Source: Streptomyces sp. CG4 (GTDB lineage Bacteria > Actinomycetota > Actinomycetes > Streptomycetales > Streptomycetaceae). From it: a stretch of DNA of 64,000 nucleotides. A program made the position numbers and the translations under genes. The DNA lies in the NCBI RefSeq assembly GCF_041080655.1, contig NZ_CP163525.1, positions 3,844,001 to 3,908,000 on the forward strand, read 5' to 3'. This document shows positions 37,086 through 46,368 of the stretch, in pieces (position 1 is the stretch's first letter; each line of letters starts with the position of its first letter). The notes below the pieces were generated by a model, which saw nothing but the letters and a program-made list of their open reading frames with translations, was not told the DNA's origin and searched no databases.

Positions 37086-37280
37086 CCTCCCCCAGGTGAC
37101 CGGCTCCCCACCGCCGCCCGGCCAGGGGCGGCAGTCGGCCACCACCGCCGAGAAAGGTCCGGCGGTGGCCCGTTTCCCCTGTGCGGGCCGCCGCCGGACG
37201 TGACGTACGCACCACTCGGTCGGACCGGCCGGTCGGACCCCTCGGTCGTACGAGTCGCACGGAAGGACGTGACGGTCCAG

Positions 37281-38345
37281 GTGGCAGCGCACCGCAAGCC
37301 CCGGCAACGCTCGCTCGGTGGCCATACGGCCCGGACGGCCGCCACGCTCGCCCTGGCGGGCGCGGCCACCGCGACGGGGTTCGACGGGACGGGACACGCC
37401 GAGCCACAGCTGACGCCGACGCAGGTGAAGGCGAAGGTGAACCAGCTGTACCAGGAGGCCGAGGAAGCGACCGAGAAGTACGACGGCGCCAAGGAGGACG
37501 CGGACGCGGCGCAGCAACGGCTGAACGCGCTGCGCGACGAGACCGCCCGCAAACAGGGCAAGCTCAACTCGGCCCGGGGCACGCTCGGTTCGTTCGCGGC
37601 GGCGCAGTACCGCGACGGCGACTTCGCCCCGGCCGTACAGCTCGCCCTGTCCAGCGACCCCGACCGGTATCTGGACGCCGCCGCGTTCACGGAGCGGGTC
37701 GGCGACCGGCAGGCCGCCGCGGTGTCGCAGGTGCGCGAACAGCTGCGGGAGATCGAGCAGTTGCGCGGCGCCGCGCGCGTCGAGCTGACGTCGCTGCGGT
37801 CGCGGCAGGCGCAGCTGAGACGGCAGAAGAAGACCATCACCACCAAGCTGGACGCGGCCCGGCGGCTGCTGGCGGGACTCACCGCGCGACAGCGGACCGA
37901 GGTCACCGGTGGCGGCGCCACGCCGGGGCGAGCCTCCCGGTCGGCCCCGGACACCCGGCACACGCAGGCGCAGGCCAGGACGGCCACGGCTCCGAACGAC
38001 CGCGTCGCGGCGGCCCTCTCCTACGCCTACGCCAAGCTCGGCAGCCCCTATGTGTGGGGAGCGGCAGGCCCGGACGCCTTCGACTGCTCGGGCCTGGTCC
38101 AGGCCGCCTACCGCTCGGCCGGCATCTCCCTGCCCCGCACCACCTACGCCCAGATCGACGCGGGCCGACGCGTCTCCCGCTCCGAACTCCAGCCCGGGGA
38201 CCTGGTGTTCTTCTACTCCGGGGTCAGTCACGTCGGCATCTACGTGGGCAACGGGCAGATGATCCACGCCCCGAATCCCTCGGCCCCGGTCCGGTTGGCC
38301 CCGGTCGACCTGATGCCGTTCGCGGGGGCGACCCGGGTGGCGTAG
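37281..38345 (+). CDS. NlpC/P60 peptidoglycan endopeptidase
   Basis: 354 residues from GTG 37281, giving an N-terminus (AAHRKPRQRS) parallel to its paralogue. GTG 37269 sits too close to GGAAGGAC. A signal region (ARTAATLALAGAATATG) is followed by a coiled coil (EEATEKYDGAKEDADAAQQR onward) and a 45-residue linker. The NlpC/P60 domain has the catalytic Cys in FDCSGLVQAAY, plus VSHVGIYVGNGQ and MIHAPNP. It is an extracellular cell-wall hydrolase and is convergent with the response-regulator gene. Confidence 0.92.
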   Translation: MAAHRKPRQRSLGGHTARTAATLALAGAATATGFDGTGHAEPQLTPTQVKAKVNQLYQEAEEATEKYDGAKEDADAAQQRLNALRDETARKQGKLNSARGTLGSFAAAQYRDGDFAPAVQLALSSDPDRYLDAAAFTERVGDRQAAAVSQVREQLREIEQLRGAARVELTSLRSRQAQLRRQKKTITTKLDAARRLLAGLTARQRTEVTGGGATPGRASRSAPDTRHTQAQARTATAPNDRVAAALSYAYAKLGSPYVWGAAGPDAFDCSGLVQAAYRSAGISLPRTTYAQIDAGRRVSRSELQPGDLVFFYSGVSHVGIYVGNGQMIHAPNPSAPVRLAPVDLMPFAGATRVA

Positions 38346-38362
38346 GGGCGGGTCCGCAGGGG

Positions 38363-39106
38363 TCAGACCAGGCGGCGGGCCGTCGCCCAGCGGGTCAGTT
38401 CGTGGCGGTTGGACAGCTGAAGCTTGCGCAGGACCGCCGAGACATGGGATTCGACCGTCTTCACCGAGATGAACAGCTGCTTGGCGATTTCCTTGTAGGC
38501 ATAGCCGCGGGCGATCAGGCGCAACACCTCGCGCTCGCGCTGGGTGAGGCGGTCCAGGTCCTCGTCCACGGGCGGGGCGTCGGTGGAGGCGAAGGCGTCC
38601 AGGACGAACCCGGCCAGCCGCGGGGAGAAGACGGCGTCGCCCTCCTGGACACGGAAGATCGAGTCGACCAGATCGATGCCCGTGATGGTCTTGGTGACAT
38701 AGCCGCGGGCGCCGCCGCGGATCACGCCGATCACGTCCTCCGCCGCGTCCGACACGGACAGCGCGAGAAAGCGGACCGGCCGCTCGGCGCCCGCCGTCAA
38801 CGCCGCGCACCGGCGCAGCACTTCGACACCGCCGCCGCCCGGCAGATGGACATCGAGGAGGACCACCTCGGGCCGGGTCGCGGTGATGACCGTGACCGCC
38901 TGGTCGACGTCCGCGGCCTCGCCGACCACCTCGACACCGGTCTCGGCGGTCTGCCCGATCTCGGCCTGGACGCCGGTGCGGAACATCCGGTGGTCGTCCA
39001 CGAGCACCACCCGTACGTGCCGTCCGCCCGCGCCGCCTCCGGCAGCCCCGGAACCGGCCCCCTCGCTGGCTCCCGCCGTGCCGTTCGTCTCGGTCGCGTC
39101 GCTCAT
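38363..39106 (-). CDS. LuxR/NarL-type response regulator
   Basis: 247 residues. The receiver domain follows a 27-residue Gly/Ala tail: VVLVDDHRMFRTGV acidic pocket, phosphorylated Asp in VVLLDVHLPGGGG, LALSVSD and a Lys in GYVTKTITG. The output domain is an HTH_LuxR (LTQREREVLRLIARGYAYKE, then KTVESHVSAVLRKLQ). Its start overlaps the kinase gene stop (ATGA). With the PspC-kinase it forms a two-component system that probably senses envelope stress and may control the divergent PspC/LiaF-like genes. Confidence 0.93.
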   Translation of the reverse strand: MSDATETNGTAGASEGAGSGAAGGGAGGRHVRVVLVDDHRMFRTGVQAEIGQTAETGVEVVGEAADVDQAVTVITATRPEVVLLDVHLPGGGGVEVLRRCAALTAGAERPVRFLALSVSDAAEDVIGVIRGGARGYVTKTITGIDLVDSIFRVQEGDAVFSPRLAGFVLDAFASTDAPPVDEDLDRLTQREREVLRLIARGYAYKEIAKQLFISVKTVESHVSAVLRKLQLSNRHELTRWATARRLV

Positions 39107-40449
39107 GACGTCTTCTCCGCCCTCTCCATCTCCAGCTCGACCTCCGTGCCGCCGCCCGGCACCGACCGCAGCCGTGCCGTGCCGCCGTTGCGCTCCATGC
39201 GGCCGATGATCGATTCTCTGACGCCCATGCGGTCGGCGGGTATCGAGTCGAGGTCGAAGCCCGGGCCACGGTCCCGCACGGACACGAAGACCGTCTTTCC
39301 CTCGACTTCGGCATAGACCTGTACGGCGCCGCCCTCGCCACCGTACTTGGCGGCGTTCACCATCGCCTCGCGCGCGGCCTGCATCTGCGGGCCCGTCCGC
39401 TCGTCCAGCGGGCAGTCACCGACGACGACGACCTCGATGGGCACACCGTGCTTGTCCTCCACCTCGGCGGCGCTGCGCCGCACCGCCTCGGCGACCGTGC
39501 CCGGCTCGTCGGCCTCGTCCTTGCCTGTGCCCTCCGGCTTGTACAGCCAGGTGCGCAGGTCTCGTTCCTGGGCACGGGCGAGGCGGCGCACCTCGTTCGC
39601 GTTGTCGGCGTTGCGCTGGATCAAGGTCAGGGTGTGCAGCACGGAGTCGTGTACGTGGGCGGCGACCTCGGCCCGCTCCTGGGCACGGATGCGCATCAGG
39701 CGTTCCTCGGACAGGTCCTGGGTCATGCGGACCAGGTACGGCCCGGCGAGGAGGGTCATGCCGACGATGACGACGAGAGCCGCCTGGAGGACCGCGCCGA
39801 GGTGGGCGGCCGAGCCCTGCAGCACGAAGATGGCGGAGACACCGGCCGTGACCAGCAGGACGCCGGCGGCCGCGCGCAGCAGGGTGAGGGTGCGGCGCCG
39901 GCGGCCGACCTCGACCCAGCGGGCCCGCCGGGCGTTGTCCGCCTGGCGCCAGACCAGGGCGACACCGGCTGCCACGAGGACGGCGGGCACCAGATACGCC
40001 TTGGCCGCGCTGCCCAGATTGACGCTGCCCACGAAGACCATGGACACGATGACCATGAGGAGCAGCGCGACGATCTGGCCCTTTTCGGGCTTGCGGGCCA
40101 CGAGTCTGCGGCGGCCGTCCGGCGCGGTCGCGGTGCCGACGAGGGACTGCTTCTGCTCCCCGACACCGCCGACGCCGAGCGGGACCCAGAACCAGAACGC
40201 CGCGTACAGCAGCGCGCCGAGGCCGTTGGCCATGAACAGGCCGACGAAGGCGAGCCGCACCCAGATGACGGGCAGCCCGAGATGCCCGGCGAGGCCCCGC
40301 GCCACTCCCCCGAGCCAGCGTCCGTCGCTGCTGCGGTAGAGCTTGCGCGGCGGCCGCGGGTCGTCGACTGGCAGGCTTGCGGCTTCCGGCATGCCAACGA
40401 TGGTCACATGGCCGGCGGGGCCAGGCATCAGGGTCGGCCCCCGAGACAC
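39103..40449 (-). CDS. PspC-domain sensor histidine kinase
   Basis: About 440 residues. A PspC domain (LYRSSDGRWLGGVARGLAGH, then VIWVRLAFVG) is followed by about four more membrane helices. The DHp region is of the HisKA_3 type (ERAEVAAHVHDSVLHTLTLI), and the ATPase has REAMVNAAKYGGEGGA (N box) and VRDRGPGFDLDSI (G1). The precise start is uncertain: GTG 40449, ATG 40428 and ATG 40392 are all in frame and none has a strong ribosome site. It is coupled to the regulator gene and divergent from a PspC/LiaF-like gene. Confidence 0.9.
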   Translation of the reverse strand: MSRGPTLMPGPAGHVTIVGMPEAASLPVDDPRPPRKLYRSSDGRWLGGVARGLAGHLGLPVIWVRLAFVGLFMANGLGALLYAAFWFWVPLGVGGVGEQKQSLVGTATAPDGRRRLVARKPEKGQIVALLLMVIVSMVFVGSVNLGSAAKAYLVPAVLVAAGVALVWRQADNARRARWVEVGRRRRTLTLLRAAAGVLLVTAGVSAIFVLQGSAAHLGAVLQAALVVIVGMTLLAGPYLVRMTQDLSEERLMRIRAQERAEVAAHVHDSVLHTLTLIQRNADNANEVRRLARAQERDLRTWLYKPEGTGKDEADEPGTVAEAVRRSAAEVEDKHGVPIEVVVVGDCPLDERTGPQMQAAREAMVNAAKYGGEGGAVQVYAEVEGKTVFVSVRDRGPGFDLDSIPADRMGVRESIIGRMERNGGTARLRSVPGGGTEVELEMERAEKTS

Positions 40450-40603
40450 CCCTGATCTTCGGCGGGGCCGGGTCGGGGAGCACCGGAGCGGGGCGGTGCC
40501 GGGCCGCTCGAACGCTTCCCCGGCCCGTCTCAGGGCCGATTTCAGGGTTCGCCCAGGGTCGTCCCGACTGCCGCGGCGGCGGCCGGGCCGTCACCATGGA
40601 CGC

Positions 40604-42055
40604 ATGACGGATCACGAGCACGCCGCGACGGGTCCGGGACCCGGCCCCGGCCCGCGCCCGGCCCCGGGCACCGGACCGACGGATGCCGCGCCCGCCGCGA
40701 CGGAGAAGAGGGGAGCGGCCGGCGCCGGCACCGACACGCATGCCGACGAACAGCGGCATGACCAGGACCAGTCGGCCGCCGCAGCCCCCGAGCGGTTCCG
40801 GCGCGACCGCCGGCACAAGATGATCGCGGGCGTGTGCGCGGGCCTCGGCCAGCACACCGACATGGACCCGGTGATCTTCCGGATCACCCTGGCCGTGCTG
40901 TCCGCGACCGGCGGCATCGGCCTCATCTTCTACGGCTTCGCCTGGCTCCTCGTGCCGTACGAGGACGAGGAGGAGAACGAGGTTCGCAAGCTGCTGACCG
41001 GCCGGGTCGACGGCCAGGCGCTCGCCGCCGTGCTGTTCGCCCTGGTCGGCTGCGGAATCTTCCTGACCATGCTGAGAAACGGCGGGGTGCTGGCCTTCGC
41101 CGCGGTGCTCTCCCTGCTGCTGGCGGGCACCGGGTACTGGTCGCGGCGCCGTGGCGCCCCCGACCCCGACCCGCTGTCCGCGCAGGCCGCCGCCGACGCC
41201 CCGCCGGAGGCCCAGGCACCGCCGATCGTCGCCATCTACCCGTCGTGGTGGCGGGACCCGATCGTCAAGGACGGCACCCATGTCGGCGGCACCGGCTATC
41301 TCTGGGGACCCGGCGACAGCCGGGACCGGGACCTCACCTCGGTCATCGACATCGGCATCGCGACCCCCTGGACCCACCCCGGCTCCCTACGGCCGCAGAC
41401 CCCCGCGCCCCCGAGACCGCGCGGCCCGCGCTGGATAGGCGGCTGGGTGTTCCTGCTCGCCCTGACAGCGGGCGGCCTGGGCACCGGGCTGACCTGGGAC
41501 ACGCATCCACTGGGCACCAGCTTGCAGGCCGGTCTGGCATGCGCGCTGGGAGTCTTCGGACTGGGCCTCATGGTCAGCGCGTTCCTGGGGCGCACGGGAG
41601 CCGGGACGGTGTTCCTGGGGATCGTCACGGCGGCGCTGCTCGCCGGGGCGTCGGCCCTGCCCAAGGACATCACCACCCACTGGAGGGACACCTCCTGGAC
41701 GCCCGCCGCGACGGCGCAGGTGCAGCCGGCGTACGACCTCGGCACCGGGCGCGGCACCCTCGACCTGAGCCGGGTGCGGCCGGGCAAGGGACGGACGGTC
41801 GCGACGGACGCCCACGTGGGTGCGGGACAGCTGAAGGTGATCGTGCCGGCGGGCGCGACCGTGCGGATGAAGATCGATGTGGGAGTGGGCGACATCCGGT
41901 TGCCCGGGGGGAACGGAAAGGACGTGGACGTGCAGCCGGGCAGGCACAAGAGCGTGACGCTGGCTCCGGCCAAGGGCGTCAAGGACGCGGGCACGCTGGA
42001 TCTCAAGCTCGGCGTCGGTCTGGGAGATGTGGAGGTCAGTCGTGCTGCGTCATGA
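40604..42055 (+). CDS. PspC domain protein with LiaF-like C-terminus
   Basis: 483 residues. The N-terminal 60 are a disordered Pro/Gly/Ala and Asp/His/Gln region. A PspC domain follows (RRDRRHKMIAGVCAGLGQHT, then VIFRITLAVLSATGGIGLIFYGFAWLLVPYE cut into helices). Four or more further helices and a C-terminal beta-rich domain (AHVGAGQLKVIVPAGATVRM, VGVGDIRLPG, LGVGLGDVEVS) resemble the toast-rack/LiaF fold. These proteins inhibit or tune PspC/LiaS-type kinases. It is divergent from such a kinase and overlaps the next small gene. Confidence 0.85.
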   Translation: MTDHEHAATGPGPGPGPRPAPGTGPTDAAPAATEKRGAAGAGTDTHADEQRHDQDQSAAAAPERFRRDRRHKMIAGVCAGLGQHTDMDPVIFRITLAVLSATGGIGLIFYGFAWLLVPYEDEEENEVRKLLTGRVDGQALAAVLFALVGCGIFLTMLRNGGVLAFAAVLSLLLAGTGYWSRRRGAPDPDPLSAQAAADAPPEAQAPPIVAIYPSWWRDPIVKDGTHVGGTGYLWGPGDSRDRDLTSVIDIGIATPWTHPGSLRPQTPAPPRPRGPRWIGGWVFLLALTAGGLGTGLTWDTHPLGTSLQAGLACALGVFGLGLMVSAFLGRTGAGTVFLGIVTAALLAGASALPKDITTHWRDTSWTPAATAQVQPAYDLGTGRGTLDLSRVRPGKGRTVATDAHVGAGQLKVIVPAGATVRMKIDVGVGDIRLPGGNGKDVDVQPGRHKSVTLAPAKGVKDAGTLDLKLGVGLGDVEVSRAAS

Positions 42056-42251
42056 GTTCCAGCCCGGGAGGCTGGTCGCCGGGCTTTCCCTCATCGCCAC
42101 CGGTGTGGTTTTCGCCGGGGACGCGGGCGGATGGTGGGAGACGCCGTGGTTCGCGGTCGTGCCGTTGATCGTGGGCGGCTTGTGCCTGGCCGGTGCCACC
42201 GCGACGGTGGCGCGGGGCATACGCAGACGGGGCGGCGCGGAGGGCGGCTAG
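42042..42251 (+). CDS. small two-helix membrane protein
   Basis: 69 residues from GTG 42042, with GGAGG six bases upstream and inside the end of the PspC gene (14-bp overlap). It has two hydrophobic helices (LVAGLSLIATGVVFAGD and VVPLIVGGLCLAGATATVA) separated by a Trp-rich turn (GGWWETPW), and a basic tail. The coupling implies a membrane partner in the PspC/LiaF module. Its function is unknown. Confidence 0.75.
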   Translation: MLRHEFQPGRLVAGLSLIATGVVFAGDAGGWWETPWFAVVPLIVGGLCLAGATATVARGIRRRGGAEGG

Positions 42252-42304
42252 CGGTCCGGCCCGGATCAGGCAGCCCCTGAAGGGGCAGCCCCGGTAGGAA
42301 AGGC

Positions 42305-42838
42305 CTAGCGGTAGCCGCCCAGGCGGTGGCGGCGGCGGGCTCGCCAGGCCGCGTCGACGGAGAGGTAGGGGGCGCCGGCGAGGATCAGGGGGAGCCAGGC
42401 CATCAGGTAGGCGAGGTCGTTGCCGTAGTAGTAGGGGGTCGTCGCCCAGCTCACCGTCATCCACAGGCTGAACGAGATCAGCGCGCCGCCGAGGGCGGCC
42501 AGCCGGCCGAGCAGGCCGAGCAGGGTGCCGATACCGACGGCCAGTTCGCCGACGGCGATGGCGTAGCCGAAGCCGACCGGGGCCTTCAGGGCCAGGTCGA
42601 CCAGAGCCGGGATGGCGGCGGAGTCGCGGGCCGCGCGCATGGTCTCACCGATGGACCCGGCGCCGCCGGACTTCATGAAGGCGCTGTCGGTGAGCTTGTC
42701 CAGGCCGGCGTAGATGAAGGTGACGCCGAGGAAGACGCGGAGCGGCAGGAGGGCGTAGTGGGCGGCGGTGTCGCGCAAGCCGTGCGGGCCGTTCAGCCGG
42801 TCCATGTGCGTGTCGGTCCGCATACCGTGAGTCATCAT
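42305..42838 (-). CDS. DoxX family membrane protein
   Basis: 177 residues from ATG 42838, with AGAGGCGG upstream. Four membrane helices carry the DoxX landmarks: LPLRVFLGVTFIYAGLDKLTD, VGFGYAIAVGELAVGIGTLLGL, AALGGALISFSLWMTVSW and LAYLMAWLPLILAGA. DoxX proteins are linked to thiosulfate:quinone oxidoreductase and to redox or membrane stress, but the substrate here is not shown. It is convergent with the small gene of the PspC module. Confidence 0.85.
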   Translation of the reverse strand: MMTHGMRTDTHMDRLNGPHGLRDTAAHYALLPLRVFLGVTFIYAGLDKLTDSAFMKSGGAGSIGETMRAARDSAAIPALVDLALKAPVGFGYAIAVGELAVGIGTLLGLLGRLAALGGALISFSLWMTVSWATTPYYYGNDLAYLMAWLPLILAGAPYLSVDAAWRARRRHRLGGYR

Positions 42839-43048
42839 CGCCAACCGCCTCTCGCCCGCCGTCCCACCCCTCACCTGACCATACGTACGGCTGGGGGGCG
42901 CGGTTCAATCCCTTCCCGGACGTTTTTCCGGAGTTCGGCCCCGTGTGCGATCTCTCGGGCGAGGAGGGGGCGGGCGGGGTGCGTCGGATGCGATCGGCAT
43001 GCAGGGGTCGTCGGGCGGCGGGGGCGTTCGGCCGGGTACGCGGACGGG

Positions 43049-44329
43049 TCAGTCGGTCACCTGGACGATGCACCGGTTGGTCGCCACCCCGGCCGCGGTG
43101 ACCACCTGCACCTCGACCGCTCCGGGCTCGACATCGGCCGGTACGGGCACGGTCAGGACGGTGTCGGTGGGGTTGCTGAAGCCGCCCGCGACGGGGACCA
43201 GCGGCACGTGCACGTCGACGGTGCCGATGCGGACCACCATGCGGGAGAGCCGGTCGGCGCTCCGGGCGCCGGGGGGCACGAAGCCGGCGCCGCGAATCTC
43301 GATGTCGTCGCCGGTGCGGATCGGCCCGTCCAGGTCGCCGGGTTCGCGGACGCGCACCACGGAGAGGACGACCGGGCGGCCGCCCTCGGCGTACTTGCCG
43401 GCGAGATAGGTCGCCGCCGAGATCAGCACCACCACGCCCAGCCCCCAGGGCAGGTCGGGCAGCTGGTCGGGGCGGCGGGCCAGCCGTACGGCGGCGAACA
43501 GCAGGGCGACGGCGCTGATGGCGACGTACTGGATGTCGGCGAAGGCGCCCCGGCCGGAGTCGTCGGTGAGCAGGTCGGCGGCGCGCGGCCGGTGCGCCGA
43601 CACCTTCTGCAGCCGCTGCGCGAGGACCCGCAGGCCCACCACCCGGCGGACCAGTATGGCGATGCCGCACACCACGGCGAGCACGGTCACCATGCCTGCG
43701 CCGCGCGCGAGATCGAGGCCCGAGATCAGCGCGTCGCGTTCGGCGTGGTCGGAGGCGCCGGCCAGCCGGGCGGCCAGCAGCAGCACGGCGTAGGCGACGA
43801 ACAGCACCCAGCAGGCGGCGACCGTACGGGAGGTGGACATCCGGTTGTCCTCACCGATCACCGGGGCCAGCACCCCGCCGCGCGCCCGGTGCAGCCAGGA
43901 GGCGGCGCTGAGCGTGCCGGCGACGACGAGCGCGGCGGCCAGGGCCCCGGTGCGGGCGCCGGTCCAGCCCGCGCCGAAGGCGGTGAGCGCCTCGCCGAGC
44001 AGCAGCGCGAGAACCGCGCCCCACACCGCCCACACCGTGCGCAGCCACAGCCGGGCGAGCCGGGCCGCACCCTCCGCGCGGCCGCGTTCGGCAACGGCCT
44101 CCGCCCGCTGGGTCAGTTCCTCGGACACCCACTGGCGGGACGCCGAGGCCGAGTACGCCACGGCCGCCGGCAAACCCTGTCCGGCCGCGAACTCGTCGCG
44201 CCGGCGCAGAAACGCGGCAACGGCCCGCCGGTGCCCCTCGCGGACGCCGTGCGGACAGTCCCCGCAGGTGCAGCCACCTCCGTGCATCCCCTCGACATCC
44301 GTGCCCAGTCCCGCCTCCTGTACCGCCAC
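43049..44329 (-). CDS. multi-pass membrane protein with a C-terminal Ig/IPT-like domain
   Basis: 426 residues from GTG 44329, with GGGAGGAGGG eight bases upstream. The N-terminus has a Cys cluster (GGGCTCGDCPHG) and a basic helix. About eight membrane helices follow (for example VWAVWGAVLALLLGEALTAFG and GMVTVLAVVCGIAILVRRVVG). The last 110 residues are a beta-rich domain with DDIEIRGAGFVPPGARSAD and VEVQVVTAAGVATNRCIVQV, as in IPT/TIG folds. No transport or enzyme motif is recognised. Confidence 0.7.
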   Translation of the reverse strand: MAVQEAGLGTDVEGMHGGGCTCGDCPHGVREGHRRAVAAFLRRRDEFAAGQGLPAAVAYSASASRQWVSEELTQRAEAVAERGRAEGAARLARLWLRTVWAVWGAVLALLLGEALTAFGAGWTGARTGALAAALVVAGTLSAASWLHRARGGVLAPVIGEDNRMSTSRTVAACWVLFVAYAVLLLAARLAGASDHAERDALISGLDLARGAGMVTVLAVVCGIAILVRRVVGLRVLAQRLQKVSAHRPRAADLLTDDSGRGAFADIQYVAISAVALLFAAVRLARRPDQLPDLPWGLGVVVLISAATYLAGKYAEGGRPVVLSVVRVREPGDLDGPIRTGDDIEIRGAGFVPPGARSADRLSRMVVRIGTVDVHVPLVPVAGGFSNPTDTVLTVPVPADVEPGAVEVQVVTAAGVATNRCIVQVTD

Positions 44330-44517
44330 GCCCGGCGCCCTCCTCCCACGACTCACCGGCCCGGTCGGCGGCCCCGGGATAGAGGGCTTCGCCGCCGTGC
44401 AACTCCCTTGCATCGAAAGCGAATTGTGCCCTACGACAGGCCGTCCGGGACCGTCGGGCCGGGTCACGGCGGGTGAAGTACGGGCCGCCGTGTTGACCCG
44501 GCTGCGAGAATTCCCTT

Positions 44518-45405
44518 ATGGCCGAGATCATCCAGCGGGACGGGACCTGGGCCTTCGACGGCAGCACGATCCGGATCACCCCCGGACTGCACCGCTGCGT
44601 GCCGCTGTTCCGGCAGACGTACGGGGAGATCTCCGTACCGCTGGAAGCGGTCTCGGACGTCGGATACGAACCCGAGCGCAGGCGCGGCCGGTTGCGGCTG
44701 CGGCTGCGCGAGGGCGCCGATCCGCTGCTGCAGGCGACGGGCGGGCGGCTGCCGGACCCGGCCGACCCGTACCGGCTGACGGTGGCCGCGGATCGCGGCG
44801 GGGTCGCGGAGTACGTCGCGGAGGAGATCCGGCACGCCCTGCTGCTGGAGCGGATCCCCAAGGTGCCCACGACCGCCTATCTGCTGCCGGGCCCGCCGGT
44901 GCCGGTGTCCGTGCGGACCTCCGACGGCACGGTCTCCTTCGACGGCACGCAGGTGCGCATCGACTGGGCCGACTCCTCCGACCGGGTCAAACGCGCGACC
45001 GGCCCGCGGATCATCGCCCTGCGCGAGCTGCTGCAGGTGGAGTGGCTGCCCAACTCCGGGTTCGAGGACGGCTTTCTGCGGTTCGTGACGCCGGAGACGG
45101 TGTTCTCCAAGCTGCCGCCCGAGCGGGACCCCTACACCCTGGATCTGTGGGGCAGCGTGCGGCGGGATCTGCTGACCGCGCTGGTCGCGACGGCCGTCAC
45201 CACCCGGCTGCCGCATCCCTCCACGCGTGCGGGCGGCGCCGCGGACGGCCGGGGCCGGCAGCGGCCGGTCGTACCGGCGCAGACCGACCACCATGACGTA
45301 CTGCTGCGCCGGCTGCGGGAGTTGGGCGCGCTGCACCGGGACGGGGTGCTCACGGACGAGGAGTTCACGCGGACCAAGGCCGCCGTGCTCAGAGGCTTCG
45401 GCTGA
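44518..45405 (+). CDS. DUF4429 domain protein with a C-terminal SHOCT motif
   Basis: 295 residues. Two DUF4429 repeats read IIQRDGTWAFDGSTIRITPG and VRTSDGTVSFDGTQVRIDW, each a PH-like beta domain. The last 35 residues are a SHOCT motif (LLRRLRELGALHRDGVLTDE). SHOCT segments mediate oligomer or membrane association. The family is common in actinobacteria and lacks a proven role. The ATG is close to a weak GAGAA site. Confidence 0.88.
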   Translation: MAEIIQRDGTWAFDGSTIRITPGLHRCVPLFRQTYGEISVPLEAVSDVGYEPERRRGRLRLRLREGADPLLQATGGRLPDPADPYRLTVAADRGGVAEYVAEEIRHALLLERIPKVPTTAYLLPGPPVPVSVRTSDGTVSFDGTQVRIDWADSSDRVKRATGPRIIALRELLQVEWLPNSGFEDGFLRFVTPETVFSKLPPERDPYTLDLWGSVRRDLLTALVATAVTTRLPHPSTRAGGAADGRGRQRPVVPAQTDHHDVLLRRLRELGALHRDGVLTDEEFTRTKAAVLRGFG

Positions 45406-45433
45406 GCGGGTCCGGTCGGCCGCGGGCTTCGGG

Positions 45434-46228
45434 TCAGCTGAGCAGGTCCGGCTCGCTGCGGCTGATGTCCTGCCACAGGGGCTGGTAGTTGATCCAGGCC
45501 ACCAGGTCGCCGCCGAGCTGTTCGCGGGTGGCGACGGCCAGTTTGTGGTCGATGAGGACGGGGCGGCCGGCCGCCCTCGCCATCAGCTGCACCTGGCAGG
45601 ACCGCTCCATGGACAGGAACCACCAGGCGGCCGCGTCCACCGAGTCGCCGACGGTGAGCAGTCCGTGGTTGCGCAGCACGAGCGCCTTGCGGGAACCGAG
45701 CGCCCCGGCGATCCGGCGGCCTTCCTCGATGTCGACGGTGACACCGGTGTAGCCGTCGTAGAGGGCCACGTCCTCGTAGAAGGCGCAGCTCTCCTGGGTG
45801 ATGGGGTCGATCAGCTCGCCGAGCGCGGCGAGGGCGCGGCCGTGCACCGAGTGGCAGTGGGCCACGGCGACGACGTCGGGGCGGGCGGCGTGGACCTGGG
45901 CATGCACGGTGAACGCGGCCTGGTTGACGTGATAGCGGCCCTCGACGACCTGCCCGTCCTGGTTGGCGAGGACGAGATCGCCGACGGTCACGTGCTTGAA
46001 CGGCATCCCGAACGGGTTGACCCAGAAGCAGTCGGTGTGTTCCGGATCGCGTGCGGTGATGTGGCCGGAGACCCCGTCCTCGAGCCCGGCCCGCCCGAAG
46101 ATCCGCAGGGCTCCAGCGAGCCGCTCCTTGCGGTGCCGGCGCTCGTCCTCGACCGAGTCGTGCATCGGCGGCATGGCGAACTGCAGCTGGTCGGTGGGCA
46201 GCGGCAGGGGCGGGGTGGGCCCGTGCAT
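45434..46228 (-). CDS. class II aldolase/adducin family protein
   Basis: 264 residues. The fold is marked by DGVSGHITARDPEH, the zinc ligands in VAHCHSVHGRALAAL, a catalytic-acid region TQESCAFYED and LRNHGLLTVGDSVD. GGAGG lies upstream of the ATG. Members include fuculose-phosphate and ribulose-phosphate aldolases as well as decarboxylases; the substrate is not decided by sequence. It stands alone, divergent from a PPOX-type gene. Confidence 0.88.
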   Translation of the reverse strand: MHGPTPPLPLPTDQLQFAMPPMHDSVEDERRHRKERLAGALRIFGRAGLEDGVSGHITARDPEHTDCFWVNPFGMPFKHVTVGDLVLANQDGQVVEGRYHVNQAAFTVHAQVHAARPDVVAVAHCHSVHGRALAALGELIDPITQESCAFYEDVALYDGYTGVTVDIEEGRRIAGALGSRKALVLRNHGLLTVGDSVDAAAWWFLSMERSCQVQLMARAAGRPVLIDHKLAVATREQLGGDLVAWINYQPLWQDISRSEPDLLS

Positions 46229-46368
46229 AGGTCCTCCAGCGGGGGGATAGCCGTACGGGCCGGAAGTTACCGCCGGTCAGCGCAAAAGGGCAGAGCTGTT
46301 TTGTAAAGATGACGTACACGCCGTAAACACGACAGAGCCTGTCTGGATTTCCGGTGAGACTGGCCGGT

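Noticed and set aside
37086..37280. Second c-di-AMP riboswitch before the other NlpC/P60 gene
   Set aside because: None of the ydaO conserved blocks (GGGGACCCAC, GGGGTGAAT, GTAGGGCAACC) are present.
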